From: Phycisphaera sp.
Lineage (GTDB): Bacteria > Planctomycetota > Phycisphaerae > Phycisphaerales > Phycisphaeraceae
Reading direction: 5' to 3'
NCBI GenBank assembly: GCA_016125215.1
Contig: WGMF01000025.1
Coordinates: forward strand, 62,001 to 126,000
Length of the DNA: 64,000 nucleotides
Positions 26,616 through 36,640 of this stretch are shown piece by piece (within the stretch, counting starts at the first letter, position 1; each line of letters starts with the position of its first letter). The translations under genes and the position numbers were made by a program. The notes under the pieces were generated by a model. The model saw only the letters and a program-made list of their open reading frames with translations. It was not told the DNA's origin and made no database searches.

Positions 26616-28261
26616 TGCACGTCTCCGGTCGCAAAGCTCGGGGCAGACGCGACATGTTCGTCCGTCACAAGCGTCAATCGTGGGGTTTCATCGCCATGCC
26701 TTGCCGCCAGCGCGCCTCGCGCCGGGTCGATGAGCAGGCGGATCGGTTCATCCAGCGTCGAGAGGATCGGCTTGGGATAGAGTCCCAACACCAGGCACCC
26801 GATGGCCAGCGGCACGAGCACCGCGATCTCACGGGCGGTCAGGTCTTTGACAGTGTGGTGCCCGTGCTCATCGCCGGCGTCATGATCGAGCGAGGGTATT
26901 TTTGTCGGCCCCATGACCACGCGGCCGACCATGTAGAGGATATAGATCGCCCCGAAGATCATGCCGACGCCGGCGGCCAGTGCGTAGTGCCAGCCGAGCA
27001 GGTCCTGCGAGACAAACGCGCCCAGCAGCGTCAGGAACTCGCCGACAAACCCGTTCAGCCCCGGCAGGCCCACACTTGCCAGGCAGAAGAACACCATGAA
27101 AGTCGCCCAGACCGGCATCGCGCGGCCCAGGCCCGACATCTGTGCCATCTCGCGCGTGTGGAAGCGTTCGTAGATCATGCCGACGCACAGGAACAGCGCC
27201 CCGGTCGACAGTCCGTGGTTAATCATGTACATCACCGACCCGCCGCCGCCGATGAGGTTGAGCGCGAACATCCCCAGCACGCAAAAGCCCAGGTGCGATA
27301 CGGACGAGTAAGCGATGAGTTTCTTGATGTCCTTCTGGACCCAGCAGATCAATGCGGTGTAGAGGATGCCGATGACCGCGAGGACGCCGATCGTCGGGGC
27401 AAAGGAGACGACGGCTTCGGGGCACATGGGGATCGCCAGTCGCAGCAGGCCGTAGGTCCCGAGCTTGAGCAGCACGCCGGCGAGGATGACGGAGCCTGCG
27501 GTGGGGGCCTCGGTGTGGGCCAGGGGCAGCCAGGTGTGAACGGGGAAGAGCGGGACTTTCACCGCGAATCCCGCCAGCAGCGCCGCAAGGATCCAGCCTT
27601 GAGTGGGGGCGTCGAGTGAACGCGCCGCGGTGTAGAGGTCGTCGATGGCAAAGCTCCACACCCCGCCGTGCGACGCCGCGTGGACCTGAGCGACATAGAG
27701 CAGCGCCGCAAAGGTGAGCATCGACCCGGTGAAGGTGTAGAGGAAAAAGACCTTGGCGGCGTAGAGGCGCTGGTAGGAGCCGAACACCCCGATGAGGAAG
27801 TAGAGTGGGACGAGTGTGAACTCGAAGCACAGGTAGAAGAAAAGGATGTCGCGTGCCACGAACGTGCCGACCATCGCCGATTCGAGCAGCAGCAGCCAGA
27901 CGAAAAACTCTTTCGTGCGTCCTTGAAGCTCCGGCGACAGGGCCTTGAACGACCCGAAGATGACGATGGGCGTCAGGAACGTCGAGAGCAGCACGAGCCA
28001 GAGCGAGATCGAGTCGACGCCGTAGGTGAACGAAAGCCCGAACTCGCTGATCCAGGGCATCATGCCTGTGAGCTGGAAGTCAGCGGGTTTGGACCAATCG
28101 AACGAAACCGCGGCGATCACCGAGACCACAAATGTGAGCAGCGACCAGAACGCCGCCGCCGTTCGGACCGCGCCGGGGTTGCCCTTGGGCAGCATGGCCA
28201 CGCCAAACCCGCCAAGCAACGGCGCGAGCAGGAGGACCGGGATGGAGTAGGTTTCGATCAT
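26612..28261 (-). CDS. nuoM: NADH-quinone oxidoreductase subunit M
   Basis: This antiporter-like, proton-pumping subunit of complex I has 549 residues and about 14 helices. Hallmarks are FPVHTWLPLAHTEAPTAGSV, LLKLGTYGLLRLA, KKLIAYSSVSHLGFCVLGM and the Glu in the helix LLLLESAMVGTFVARD. It is translationally coupled to nuoN by a 4-base overlap, while the gap to nuoL upstream is occupied by a repeat element. Confidence 0.97.
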   Translation of the reverse strand: MIETYSIPVLLLAPLLGGFGVAMLPKGNPGAVRTAAAFWSLLTFVVSVIAAVSFDWSKPADFQLTGMMPWISEFGLSFTYGVDSISLWLVLLSTFLTPIVIFGSFKALSPELQGRTKEFFVWLLLLESAMVGTFVARDILFFYLCFEFTLVPLYFLIGVFGSYQRLYAAKVFFLYTFTGSMLTFAALLYVAQVHAASHGGVWSFAIDDLYTAARSLDAPTQGWILAALLAGFAVKVPLFPVHTWLPLAHTEAPTAGSVILAGVLLKLGTYGLLRLAIPMCPEAVVSFAPTIGVLAVIGILYTALICWVQKDIKKLIAYSSVSHLGFCVLGMFALNLIGGGGSVMYMINHGLSTGALFLCVGMIYERFHTREMAQMSGLGRAMPVWATFMVFFCLASVGLPGLNGFVGEFLTLLGAFVSQDLLGWHYALAAGVGMIFGAIYILYMVGRVVMGPTKIPSLDHDAGDEHGHHTVKDLTAREIAVLVPLAIGCLVLGLYPKPILSTLDEPIRLLIDPARGALAARHGDETPRLTLVTDEHVASAPSFATGDVQ

Positions 28262-28263
28262 GT

Positions 28264-28530
28264 TTTAGCCGCAGATTTTAGCCGCAGATGAACGCAGATG
28301 AACGCAGATGAACGCAGATAGTTTTTTGCATGAGCCGGGGCAGTGATCCGCAGATTTCGCAGATTACGCAGATTCCGAACCAGAAACAAAAACAATAAAT
28401 GCATGTGGGTCATAGGTGACGTAAGGGCAAACTCAGCTTCAAGACTCTGTTCTTATCTGCCTTGGAAATCTGCGTCATCTGCGTCATCTGCGGATCAATC
28501 TCCTGTCTTGTCTCTGTGTCCTCTGTGGTG
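28264..28530. repeat. Palindromic intergenic element with GCAGAT(T/G)A-type arms, nuoL-nuoM gap
   Basis: Next to the nuoM start is a tandem run of GCAGATGAAC units (28264-28320). Then come two inverted arms, 28344-28376 and 28464-28497, that both read TGATCCGCAGAT followed by CGCAGAT units when placed in the same sense. They match at nearly all of 33 positions. At the nuoL end sits a third word, related to ACCACAGAGGACACAGAGAC (28510-28533 on the minus strand). The element fills the whole gap. Confidence 0.88.
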
Positions 28531-28537
28531 AATACTC

Positions 28538-30598
28538 CTAATGCATCGCCATGACGACGAGCAGGGCGATGATCGCCGCGCCGGCGGCCATGCCTAAGCC
28601 GTAACCCTGCAGTTTGCCTTGCTGGGTCGGTTGGATGCTCAGGCCCAGTGCGCGGGGGACAAAGCCCACGAACTGCACGAGGCCCATCACGATGAGCTGG
28701 TCGACAGCGAAGAACACCTGCCCCAGTAGGTTGAGCGGTTTCACGATCACCGCGTCGTTGATCTCGTCGATGTAATACTTGTTGGCCAGCAGCGTGACCA
28801 GGCCCTTGAACTGCGAGGCCAGCCGGTCGGCGGCGGGGCGGTTGAGCCAGTGGTAGTAGGCTGCGAGCACGATGCCCAGGACCGCAATCACGCTCGAAAT
28901 AATCATCATCGACGTATGCAAATCGACCCCCGGGAGAAGGGTCAGGTGATGGGTGGTTTCGGTGGCCGCTTCGCCGTGCTCGGCTACCTGCGAGACGACG
29001 GCCGCGCTCGACGAGCCGATCATGTGCGCCATCCAGCGGTGCCCGAGCACGCCCGCCAGCAGCGCCCCGGCCGCAAGCACAACAAGCGGCAGGTTCATCG
29101 GGAACAACGGCATCTCGTGCGGCTCGTGGTGGTGGGCGACTTCGATTCCCCCGGAAGTTGATCCGTGCGCAGCGTCTTGGGTTGTGTGCGAATCTTCGTC
29201 CGAGTGATGTTCCTCACCCATCTCGTACTTCTCCGGCCCCATGAAGACCCGGAACCAGAGCCGGAAGGTGTAGAAGGCGGTGAGGAACGCCGTGAAGAGT
29301 CCGAGCACCGCGAGGGTGATGTAGAGGGCCGAGTGTTCGGTGAGGCCTTTTTCCATCACCGCGGCAAGGATTTCGTCCTTGGAGTAGAAGCCCGCGGTAA
29401 AGGGGAAGCCCGCCAAAGCCAGACAGCCCGCGAACATGAGCCAGCAGGTGACCGGCATCTTGCGGCGCAAGCCCGACATCTTTCTAAGGTCGAGTTGCCC
29501 CGCGAGTGCGTGCATCACCGAACCGGCCGTGAGGAACAGGAGCGCTTTGAAAAAGGCGTGCGTGAAGAGGTGGAACACCGCGCCGCTGGTGCAGAGCACC
29601 CCGACACCCAGGAACATGTAACCCAGTTGCGAGATGGTCGAGTAGGCGTAGATGCGCTTGATGTCGTACTGGCACAACGCGATGGTGCCTGCAAATAGCG
29701 CGGTGACGCAGCCGACGATCGCAACGAGTTCGAGCGCACCGGGCGAGAGCATGAAGAGCGGCGTGAGGCGTGCGATCATGTAGACGCCAGCGGTAACCAT
29801 GGTGGCGGCGTGGATGAGCGCGGAAACGGGCGTCGGACCCTCCATCGCGTCGGGCAGCCAGACGTAGAGGGGGATCTGGGCACTCTTGCCGAACGCCCCG
29901 AGCATGAGCAGGTAGGGGATCAGTTGCACGGTCCAGGGGACCTCGACGCCGTGGGCGTGGTAGAGGGCCGCGGCGTTGAAGATGTCGGTGTAAGTGACCT
30001 GCCCGAAGTGGTGGAAGGTCAGGAAGATGCCCAGGGCAAAACCCAGGTCGCCGATGCGGTTGACGATGAAGGCTTTTTTCGCGGCGGCGACGGCGGAGGG
30101 CTTTTGATAATAGAACCCGATGAGCAGGTAAGAACACAGCCCCACGCCCTCCCACCCCAGGTAGAGCAGCACGAGGTTGTCCGCCAGCACGAGCGTGGTC
30201 ATCGCAAAGATGAAGATGCTCACGTAGGCAAAAAAGCGTGCGTACCCGCGGTCGCCGGCCATGTAGCCCGAGGCGTAGAGCGCAACGAGCGTGCCGATGC
30301 CCGTAACGACAAAGAGCATCACGATGGTCAGCGGGTCGAGGTAATAGGCCATGTCCACGTGGAACGAGCCGGCGTGGACCCACTCAAACAGCGTCACCGT
30401 CTGCCCGACCGCGCCGCCCTCGTGGTGTCCGGTGACGTGGCTCTGGATACCGAGCGTGATGACAAACCCCGCGAGGATACTCAGGACGCACACCGGGGCC
30501 GCGAGCTTACGGAGCGGGCGTTTGATACAGCAAATCCCACAGACCACCGCCGAGAGAGCGGGGAGCCAGGGGATGAGTTTGGCAAGTTGGAGGGACAT
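28538..30598 (-). CDS. nuoL: NADH-quinone oxidoreductase subunit L
   Basis: This is the distal antiporter-like subunit of complex I, bearing the long lateral helix that ties the membrane arm together. It has 686 residues, somewhat longer than the roughly 610 of E. coli. Hallmarks are LLYLGWEGVGLCSYLLIGFYY, PLYVWLPDAMEGPTPVSALI, HAATMVTAGVYMIARL and HAFFKALLFLTAGSVMHAL. A His/Glu-rich hydrophilic insert (GEEHHSDEDSHTTQDAAHGS, about residues 455-480) accounts for part of the extra length and could bind metal. Confidence 0.97.
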   Translation of the reverse strand: MSLQLAKLIPWLPALSAVVCGICCIKRPLRKLAAPVCVLSILAGFVITLGIQSHVTGHHEGGAVGQTVTLFEWVHAGSFHVDMAYYLDPLTIVMLFVVTGIGTLVALYASGYMAGDRGYARFFAYVSIFIFAMTTLVLADNLVLLYLGWEGVGLCSYLLIGFYYQKPSAVAAAKKAFIVNRIGDLGFALGIFLTFHHFGQVTYTDIFNAAALYHAHGVEVPWTVQLIPYLLMLGAFGKSAQIPLYVWLPDAMEGPTPVSALIHAATMVTAGVYMIARLTPLFMLSPGALELVAIVGCVTALFAGTIALCQYDIKRIYAYSTISQLGYMFLGVGVLCTSGAVFHLFTHAFFKALLFLTAGSVMHALAGQLDLRKMSGLRRKMPVTCWLMFAGCLALAGFPFTAGFYSKDEILAAVMEKGLTEHSALYITLAVLGLFTAFLTAFYTFRLWFRVFMGPEKYEMGEEHHSDEDSHTTQDAAHGSTSGGIEVAHHHEPHEMPLFPMNLPLVVLAAGALLAGVLGHRWMAHMIGSSSAAVVSQVAEHGEAATETTHHLTLLPGVDLHTSMMIISSVIAVLGIVLAAYYHWLNRPAADRLASQFKGLVTLLANKYYIDEINDAVIVKPLNLLGQVFFAVDQLIVMGLVQFVGFVPRALGLSIQPTQQGKLQGYGLGMAAGAAIIALLVVMAMH

Positions 30599-30606
30599 GG
30601 TTGAGG

Positions 30607-30727
30607 ATGTCTGATGTCTAATGTCTGATGTCTGATGTAAGGTCGGTCATGAGTGTTTTCCGAGGGCTGTGTGTGATTCTTTGGTTTGATGGTTTGAACA
30701 TCAGACATCAGACATCAGACATCAGCC
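30607..30727. repeat. Palindromic intergenic element with TGATGTC heptamer arms, nuoK-nuoL gap
   Basis: The left array (30607-30638) is about four and a half copies of the 7-bp unit TGATGTC. The right array (30698-30727) has the same unit on the other strand. About 60 unrelated bases lie between. The TGA stop codon of nuoK (30722-30724) is part of a repeat unit. Confidence 0.93.
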
Positions 30728-31030
30728 ATTCAACTCCGCCCACGCGCCGGCGTCGAGGGTGCGTTTGCGTCGGTAGAGGAGGACGACCAGGCCCAGGGCC
30801 AGAGCCGCCTCGGCCGCGGCGATGGTGAGCACGAAGATCACGAACGTCTGCCCGGTGTCGTTGCCGTGCAGCCTTGAGAAGCCCACGAGCGAGACGACGA
30901 CGCCCTGAAACATCATCTCGGTGCAGAGGAACATCAGGATCATGTTCCGCCTCGTGACAAAGCCGACCATCCCCAGCGCAAAGAGCACCGCGCCGGTGAA
31001 CAGGTAATGGGCTAGGGCGATGTCGTTCAT
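30722..31030 (-). CDS. nuoK: NADH-quinone oxidoreductase subunit K
   Basis: This small three-helix membrane subunit of complex I has 102 residues, the normal length. The two buried glutamates of the proton path are seen in FLCTEMMFQ (helix 2) and AAAEAALAL (helix 3). The gene lies between nuoJ and nuoL, and both neighbouring gaps contain palindromic repeats, which is unusual because nuoJ and nuoK normally lie close together. Confidence 0.97.
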   Translation of the reverse strand: MNDIALAHYLFTGAVLFALGMVGFVTRRNMILMFLCTEMMFQGVVVSLVGFSRLHGNDTGQTFVIFVLTIAAAEAALALGLVVLLYRRKRTLDAGAWAELNG

Positions 31031-31068
31031 GGCGATCCGTTTTGTATCACAGGGGCGGGAAGGAAGTT

Positions 31069-31150
31069 TCTCGCGAAGGCGCGAAGGACGCGAAGCGGTG
31101 ATTATTTTTCAGGTTCCTGCTTTCTTCGCGCACTTCGCGGCTTCGCGAGA
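31069..31150. repeat. Palindromic intergenic element with CGCGAAGG-type arms, nuoJ-nuoK gap
   Basis: The left arm (31069-31098) reads TCTCGCGAAGGCGCGAAGG and on. The right arm (31120-31150) is its reverse complement with a few mismatches, across a short spacer of about 20 bases. The repeat unit is about 8-9 bp. It would form a strong hairpin in the nuo mRNA. Confidence 0.9.
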
Positions 31151-31166
31151 GTGTCTTTTAGGTCAC

Positions 31167-31985
31167 TCATGGTTGTGTATCAGGGACAATCGGTTCGTTC
31201 TCCACGCGTTGTCTTGCGATGACCACGGCTCCGACGAGGGAGACCAGGAGGATGACGCCGGCCAGTTCGAGGCCCAGGGGGTGGCTGGTGAACAGGTCCA
31301 GACCGATGCGTTCGATGTTGTCCAGGTGTTGCGTGCGGTCGGTCGCGTCGGCGCCGAGGCGGTCTTCGATCTTTTTGGCGGGTCGGTCGGTGAGTGTGGA
31401 GGCAATGAGTTGGGCGTCCGAGGGGGCTGCCGCGTCGGGGTTGGCCACGAGCGATCCGGGTTGGAAGTAGACGCCCAGCAGCACCGCCAGCAGGAGGAAC
31501 CCCGCCGCGATCGCACCGGCCGGCTCGCGTGCTACCGCGTCGTACTCCGTCACCACCTGTTTGCCCTCGGGGTCGTCGGCCTGGGCCGCAAGCATGATGA
31601 CGAACACATACGTCACCAGGATCGCCCCGCCATAAATAATCACCATCGCCAGGGCCATGAACTGGGCGTCGAGTGTGAGGAACAGCCCCGCCGAGGAGAG
31701 CACGACGAGCACAAACCACAGGGCTGAATAGACCGGACGGTTGTGGGTAATCACGCGCACCGCCGCGATGATGGCAATGGCGGAGAAGATGTAGCTATAC
31801 CCAAAGGCGACACGGGAGATGCCCAGGTCGCCGGGCAGTTCACGGGAGAGGACCAGCCAGGTTCCGCCGAGGGTCGCCGCGCCGAGGATCGCGCCGATCT
31901 TGCGGGGGTTGTAGCCGCGCCGGGGCATCATCATCCACAGCGCAATCGCCCCGATGACTGAGGCGGTATAGAGAGCGTAAACCAT
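31167..31985 (-). CDS. nuoJ: NADH-quinone oxidoreductase subunit J, extended form
   Basis: This membrane subunit of complex I forms part of the E-channel. The typical NuoJ core starts near residue 70 (YIFSAIAIIAAVRVITHN) and includes PVYSALWFVLVVLSSAGL and YGGAILVTYVFVIML. Before it are about 65 residues with two additional helices, and the C-terminal half has an inserted hydrophilic loop before the last helix, giving 272 residues against about 170-185 for E. coli. ATG 31985 was chosen because the open frame further upstream is encoded by a palindromic repeat. It heads the J-K-L-M-N series. nuoA-I are not upstream. Confidence 0.92.
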   Translation of the reverse strand: MVYALYTASVIGAIALWMMMPRRGYNPRKIGAILGAATLGGTWLVLSRELPGDLGISRVAFGYSYIFSAIAIIAAVRVITHNRPVYSALWFVLVVLSSAGLFLTLDAQFMALAMVIIYGGAILVTYVFVIMLAAQADDPEGKQVVTEYDAVAREPAGAIAAGFLLLAVLLGVYFQPGSLVANPDAAAPSDAQLIASTLTDRPAKKIEDRLGADATDRTQHLDNIERIGLDLFTSHPLGLELAGVILLVSLVGAVVIARQRVENEPIVPDTQP

Positions 31986-32061
31986 GGCGAAAAGACCCTG
32001 TTCGACAGAGGGGCACAGCATAGGAGCGTAGGGTCGTGTTTGCAAGAATGCGGTGGGGAAC

Positions 32062-32213
32062 AACCGCCAAGACGCCGAGGTCGCCAAGAACAGAACGAGG
32101 CGGGAATCGGTTTGGATCGATCTTACAAGCCCGGTCGTCCACGTGATGGAGATCGGGATCAATTATAAGCATCACCTCTAGCCGATCTTGGCGACCTCGG
32201 CGTCTTGGCGGTT
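32062..32213. repeat. Palindromic intergenic element with perfect 28-bp arms, upstream of nuoJ
   Basis: Bases 32062-32089 and 32186-32213 are exact reverse complements over 28 bases, each beginning AACCGCCAAGACGCCGAGG in its own sense. The spacer is 96 bases. It lies between the divergent nuoJ and zinc-ribbon genes, so it is in or near both promoters. The perfect arms suggest recent origin or gene conversion. Confidence 0.97.
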
Positions 32214-32240
32214 CAATCCGGTGTGGGTTATCTTCTTGCC

Positions 32241-33302
32241 ATGCGCTGCCAGACCTGCGGGTATTCGCTCTTTAACCTGACGCAGCCGACCTGCCCAGAA
32301 TGTGGGACGGGGTTTCACCTGCACGACTTTCGTTTTGAGCCGGGCACCGTGGCGTTTGCCTGTCCGTTTTGCCAACACCTGCACGGCGGGCAGGGCGAGT
32401 TGTATACGCCGTCGGATTCGCAGACCGCGTTGTGCAACGCGTGCGGTCGGGAGATGGACATCGACCACATGCCTGTCGTCGTGCTGGCATCGGACCCGGA
32501 CAAGGCCGAGGCCGTCCCCGCCGAGGGCGTGCCGTGGGAGAGTCGTCGGCGAAACGGGCGGTTCCGCAGCCTGTGGGCCACGGTGAAGCTGTGCATGAAC
32601 AAGCCCGGTGCCTTCGGTAAACGCCTGGCCATGACCACGCGATTCAACGACGGGTATTGGTTTTCTGTCTGGGTCCAGGTGCCCCAGACGCTCGCGTTCG
32701 CCGCGTTGATCGGTTTGTTGATGCTCATTTTTTTCGTGATCGGCTCCAACGCATCACAGGGTCCCGGCAGCGGTCAGTCACCGCTCGTCGTTGCGGCTGG
32801 GCTGGGCATCTTTGCCTTTTACTTTGTCATGATGTGCGTCGGTCTGATGATTGGACCGCTCATCTACGCTGTCGTCCTGGGTGGGGCGGCGCACCTGTTT
32901 CTCTCGATCACCGGCCCCAAGCGAGGGGGCTTCAATCTCACTGCGGTCAGCGCCCTCTACGGCACAGGCCCGCAGCTCTTCGCGCCTTTGGCGATCATCT
33001 TGATGTTCGTCCCCTGCGTGGGCAACGTGGCCACGATGATCCTGCCGGTCTGGTCGCTCGTCTCGACGATCTGCATCCTCAAGGAAGCCCAGCGCGTCAG
33101 CGGCTTGCGGGCGAGCTTTGCGGTACTGATCCTGCCGATCTCGATGATGGTGCTGGGTTGTTTGACATTTGGCCTGGTGATGTGGGCGGCCAGTTCCCAG
33201 TCCTACGGGCCGCACTACTCTACGCCACCCGCGACGACGCCGTATTTCGTGCCCGCCCAGCCGCCGTCGGCTCCTCCGCACTCGCCGATCCAGTCGCCAT
33301 GA
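32241..33302 (+). CDS. Zinc-ribbon and YIP1-like multi-pass membrane protein
   Basis: The 353-residue product opens with two zinc ribbons: CQTCGYSLFNLTQPTCPECG (residues 3-22), and CPFCQHLHGG paired with CNACG. After a linker there are about five hydrophobic helices (from about 150 to 325) in the manner of YIP1-family proteins, and a Pro/Ser-rich tail. Such proteins are frequent in planctomycetes and have no known function. The start at 32241 excludes upstream codons that lie in the repeat arm. The His-rich gene follows after 33 bases. Confidence 0.78.
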   Translation: MRCQTCGYSLFNLTQPTCPECGTGFHLHDFRFEPGTVAFACPFCQHLHGGQGELYTPSDSQTALCNACGREMDIDHMPVVVLASDPDKAEAVPAEGVPWESRRRNGRFRSLWATVKLCMNKPGAFGKRLAMTTRFNDGYWFSVWVQVPQTLAFAALIGLLMLIFFVIGSNASQGPGSGQSPLVVAAGLGIFAFYFVMMCVGLMIGPLIYAVVLGGAAHLFLSITGPKRGGFNLTAVSALYGTGPQLFAPLAIILMFVPCVGNVATMILPVWSLVSTICILKEAQRVSGLRASFAVLILPISMMVLGCLTFGLVMWAASSQSYGPHYSTPPATTPYFVPAQPPSAPPHSPIQSP

Positions 33303-33335
33303 CGCAAGCGGGCTGGCCCGGTATACTCTGACACC

Positions 33336-33782
33336 ATGAAACGAAGCACAAAATGGCTGTGCGTGATGGGGGCACTGGCGCTGGGCTGGGTGAGCGGGGC
33401 GGCGTGGTCGAACCGTACGACTCTTGCCGACTCGGTGAGCCATGAAGCCGCCGAGACATCCCACGAGACACCGCACGCAACGCCTGCCGATGTCCACGGC
33501 GAAGTTGAAGCCGGTCACGGTGAAAGTACCGATCACGCTGAACACTCTGATCACGCCGAGCACGCCACGGAAGACCTGCTGGCCGCCAAAGCCCTGGTGC
33601 CCACGGATCGGGACGTGCCGTTCTACCCGACGGTGATTGCCTTGATCGCGGGCCTGTTTGTCGCCGCGGTCGTTCTGGGGATCCCGGCCCTGAAAATCCG
33701 TGGCCCGCTCCCGCCCGACCCAGCGGATTCCCATCACGACGACGCGCACAGTCACGATGACCACGCACACGCGGCGCACTGA
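33336..33782 (+). CDS. Histidine-rich two-helix membrane protein
   Basis: This is a 148-residue protein that I do not recognise. A signal-anchor helix (7-25) is followed by a segment (36-76) with nine His among Asp and Glu, then a second helix (96-119), then a tail (131-148) with seven His. The two His clusters therefore lie on the same or opposite faces depending on cleavage of the first helix; if it is not cleaved, the first cluster is periplasmic and the tail cytoplasmic. The His/Asp spacing suggests binding of zinc, nickel or copper. It follows the YIP1-like gene by 33 bases. Confidence 0.7.
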   Translation: MKRSTKWLCVMGALALGWVSGAAWSNRTTLADSVSHEAAETSHETPHATPADVHGEVEAGHGESTDHAEHSDHAEHATEDLLAAKALVPTDRDVPFYPTVIALIAGLFVAAVVLGIPALKIRGPLPPDPADSHHDDAHSHDDHAHAAH

Positions 33783-33809
33783 TGCCGTTCGCCTCCGGGG
33801 ATGTTTGCT

Positions 33810-34262
33810 TTATCCGTTCTGTTGTATCTCCCCACCATGTGGATGGGATGAAGCTATCCGCAAGAGGATGTGTGCCGCCGCGATGACCGCGCTCAGACAC
33901 GCGCAGATAAATACGCCCGCTTCGATCCATACAACCGTGGTACTTTCCAGGCCGTTTGTCGTCTGAACCCAGCCAACCAAACCCATGACCAGGGCACCGA
34001 AAATCAGGGCGGATGCTTGTTGTATCCCACTACGGCCCGGCAGCGCGCCATGGATGATGTACGTCCACACCGCGACCACACCCGTGAGGCCAGCTACTGA
34101 AAGTGTCGCCATGCACGCCGCCTTCCAGAAGCTGGTAAGCAACTGCAAGATTGATGTGCACAACAACCACGCGGCCGGAGGAGCCAACAATGTCGCTGGC
34201 AATCCGCACAGGATGGCAAAGACAATCCGAGCAATCAGACCCGATGGACGTGATGACATCAT
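33810..34262 (-). CDS. Small four-helix membrane protein of unknown function
   Basis: The 150-residue product has four evident hydrophobic segments (about 10-35, 45-70, 80-100, 110-135) with short loops and no recognised motif. It starts 6 bases after the SLC13-like transporter stop codon, so the two are probably cotranscribed. It ends 27 bases from the convergent His-rich gene. Confidence 0.6.
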   Translation of the reverse strand: MMSSRPSGLIARIVFAILCGLPATLLAPPAAWLLCTSILQLLTSFWKAACMATLSVAGLTGVVAVWTYIIHGALPGRSGIQQASALIFGALVMGLVGWVQTTNGLESTTVVWIEAGVFICACLSAVIAAAHILLRIASSHPHGGEIQQNG

Positions 34263-34268
34263 TACATT

Positions 34269-36074
<1,806 letters not shown>

Positions 36075-36350
36075 TTGCCAGCTCCAATCCCTGTCGCTTT
36101 GCGGCGAGTCGTTTACGAGCGGTTACCCGTTTAGGATCGGTCCGCCGGGTCGATTCGATCCAAGTGTACCCGTCCGGTCGGCGCGTCGGCGAGAGATCAC
36201 ACGTCCGGATAACACGGATTCTCACCCATGCGTACCACGGCGATCAAGTGGGGCTTCAATACGAACGATACAAAACTCAGGGACGATACACCCGCGTGTG
36301 TCTTGGTTGCGGGACGCTGACATTGAATAGACCCTCGTGCGGGAGAGACC

Positions 36351-36554
36351 ATGCCCACCTCGACCTCAGTCAGACTGCTCTGCCCGAACCTCAAGTGCCG
36401 GACGATCCTCTCGGTGCCCAGCAACGCGCGCGGCAAGGTCGTGCGGTGTCGCCTGTGCGGGACTCGGATCACCATCCCGATCGAAAAGAACGAACCCAAG
36501 CCCGTAGCCGAGGCCCCCACCCCAGAGCAGGGCGAAGCTAAAACGGAAGTCTGA
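36351..36554 (+). CDS. Small zinc-ribbon protein
   Basis: This 67-residue cytoplasmic protein has a single ribbon, CPNLKC with CRLCG about 20 residues later, resembling the MJ0042/FHA-adjacent style of ribbon (RLLCPNLKCRTILSVP). An acidic Pro-rich tail follows. GGGAGA stands just upstream of the ATG. It is divergent from the SLC13-like transporter and precedes the long envelope operon. Its role is unknown and a partner protein is likely. Confidence 0.72.
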   Translation: MPTSTSVRLLCPNLKCRTILSVPSNARGKVVRCRLCGTRITIPIEKNEPKPVAEAPTPEQGEAKTEV

Positions 36555-36640
36555 TCTCTCGACCACGCCCACTTTCATAGTGAAGAGTCTTCTCGACCGT
36601 CCCGCCGGGTCGGTCCACTCCTGAACTCCACGCGACGTGT

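Noticed and set aside
30607-30727. The TGATGTC arrays as a small CRISPR.
   Set aside because: The unit is only 7 bp without spacers, the two arrays are inverted, and no cas gene is present.
31986-32162. An N-terminal extension of nuoJ by 59 codons.
   Set aside because: The extra codons run through the 32062-32089 repeat arm, encode no NuoJ-like sequence, and the ATG at 31985 gives a normal membrane protein start.
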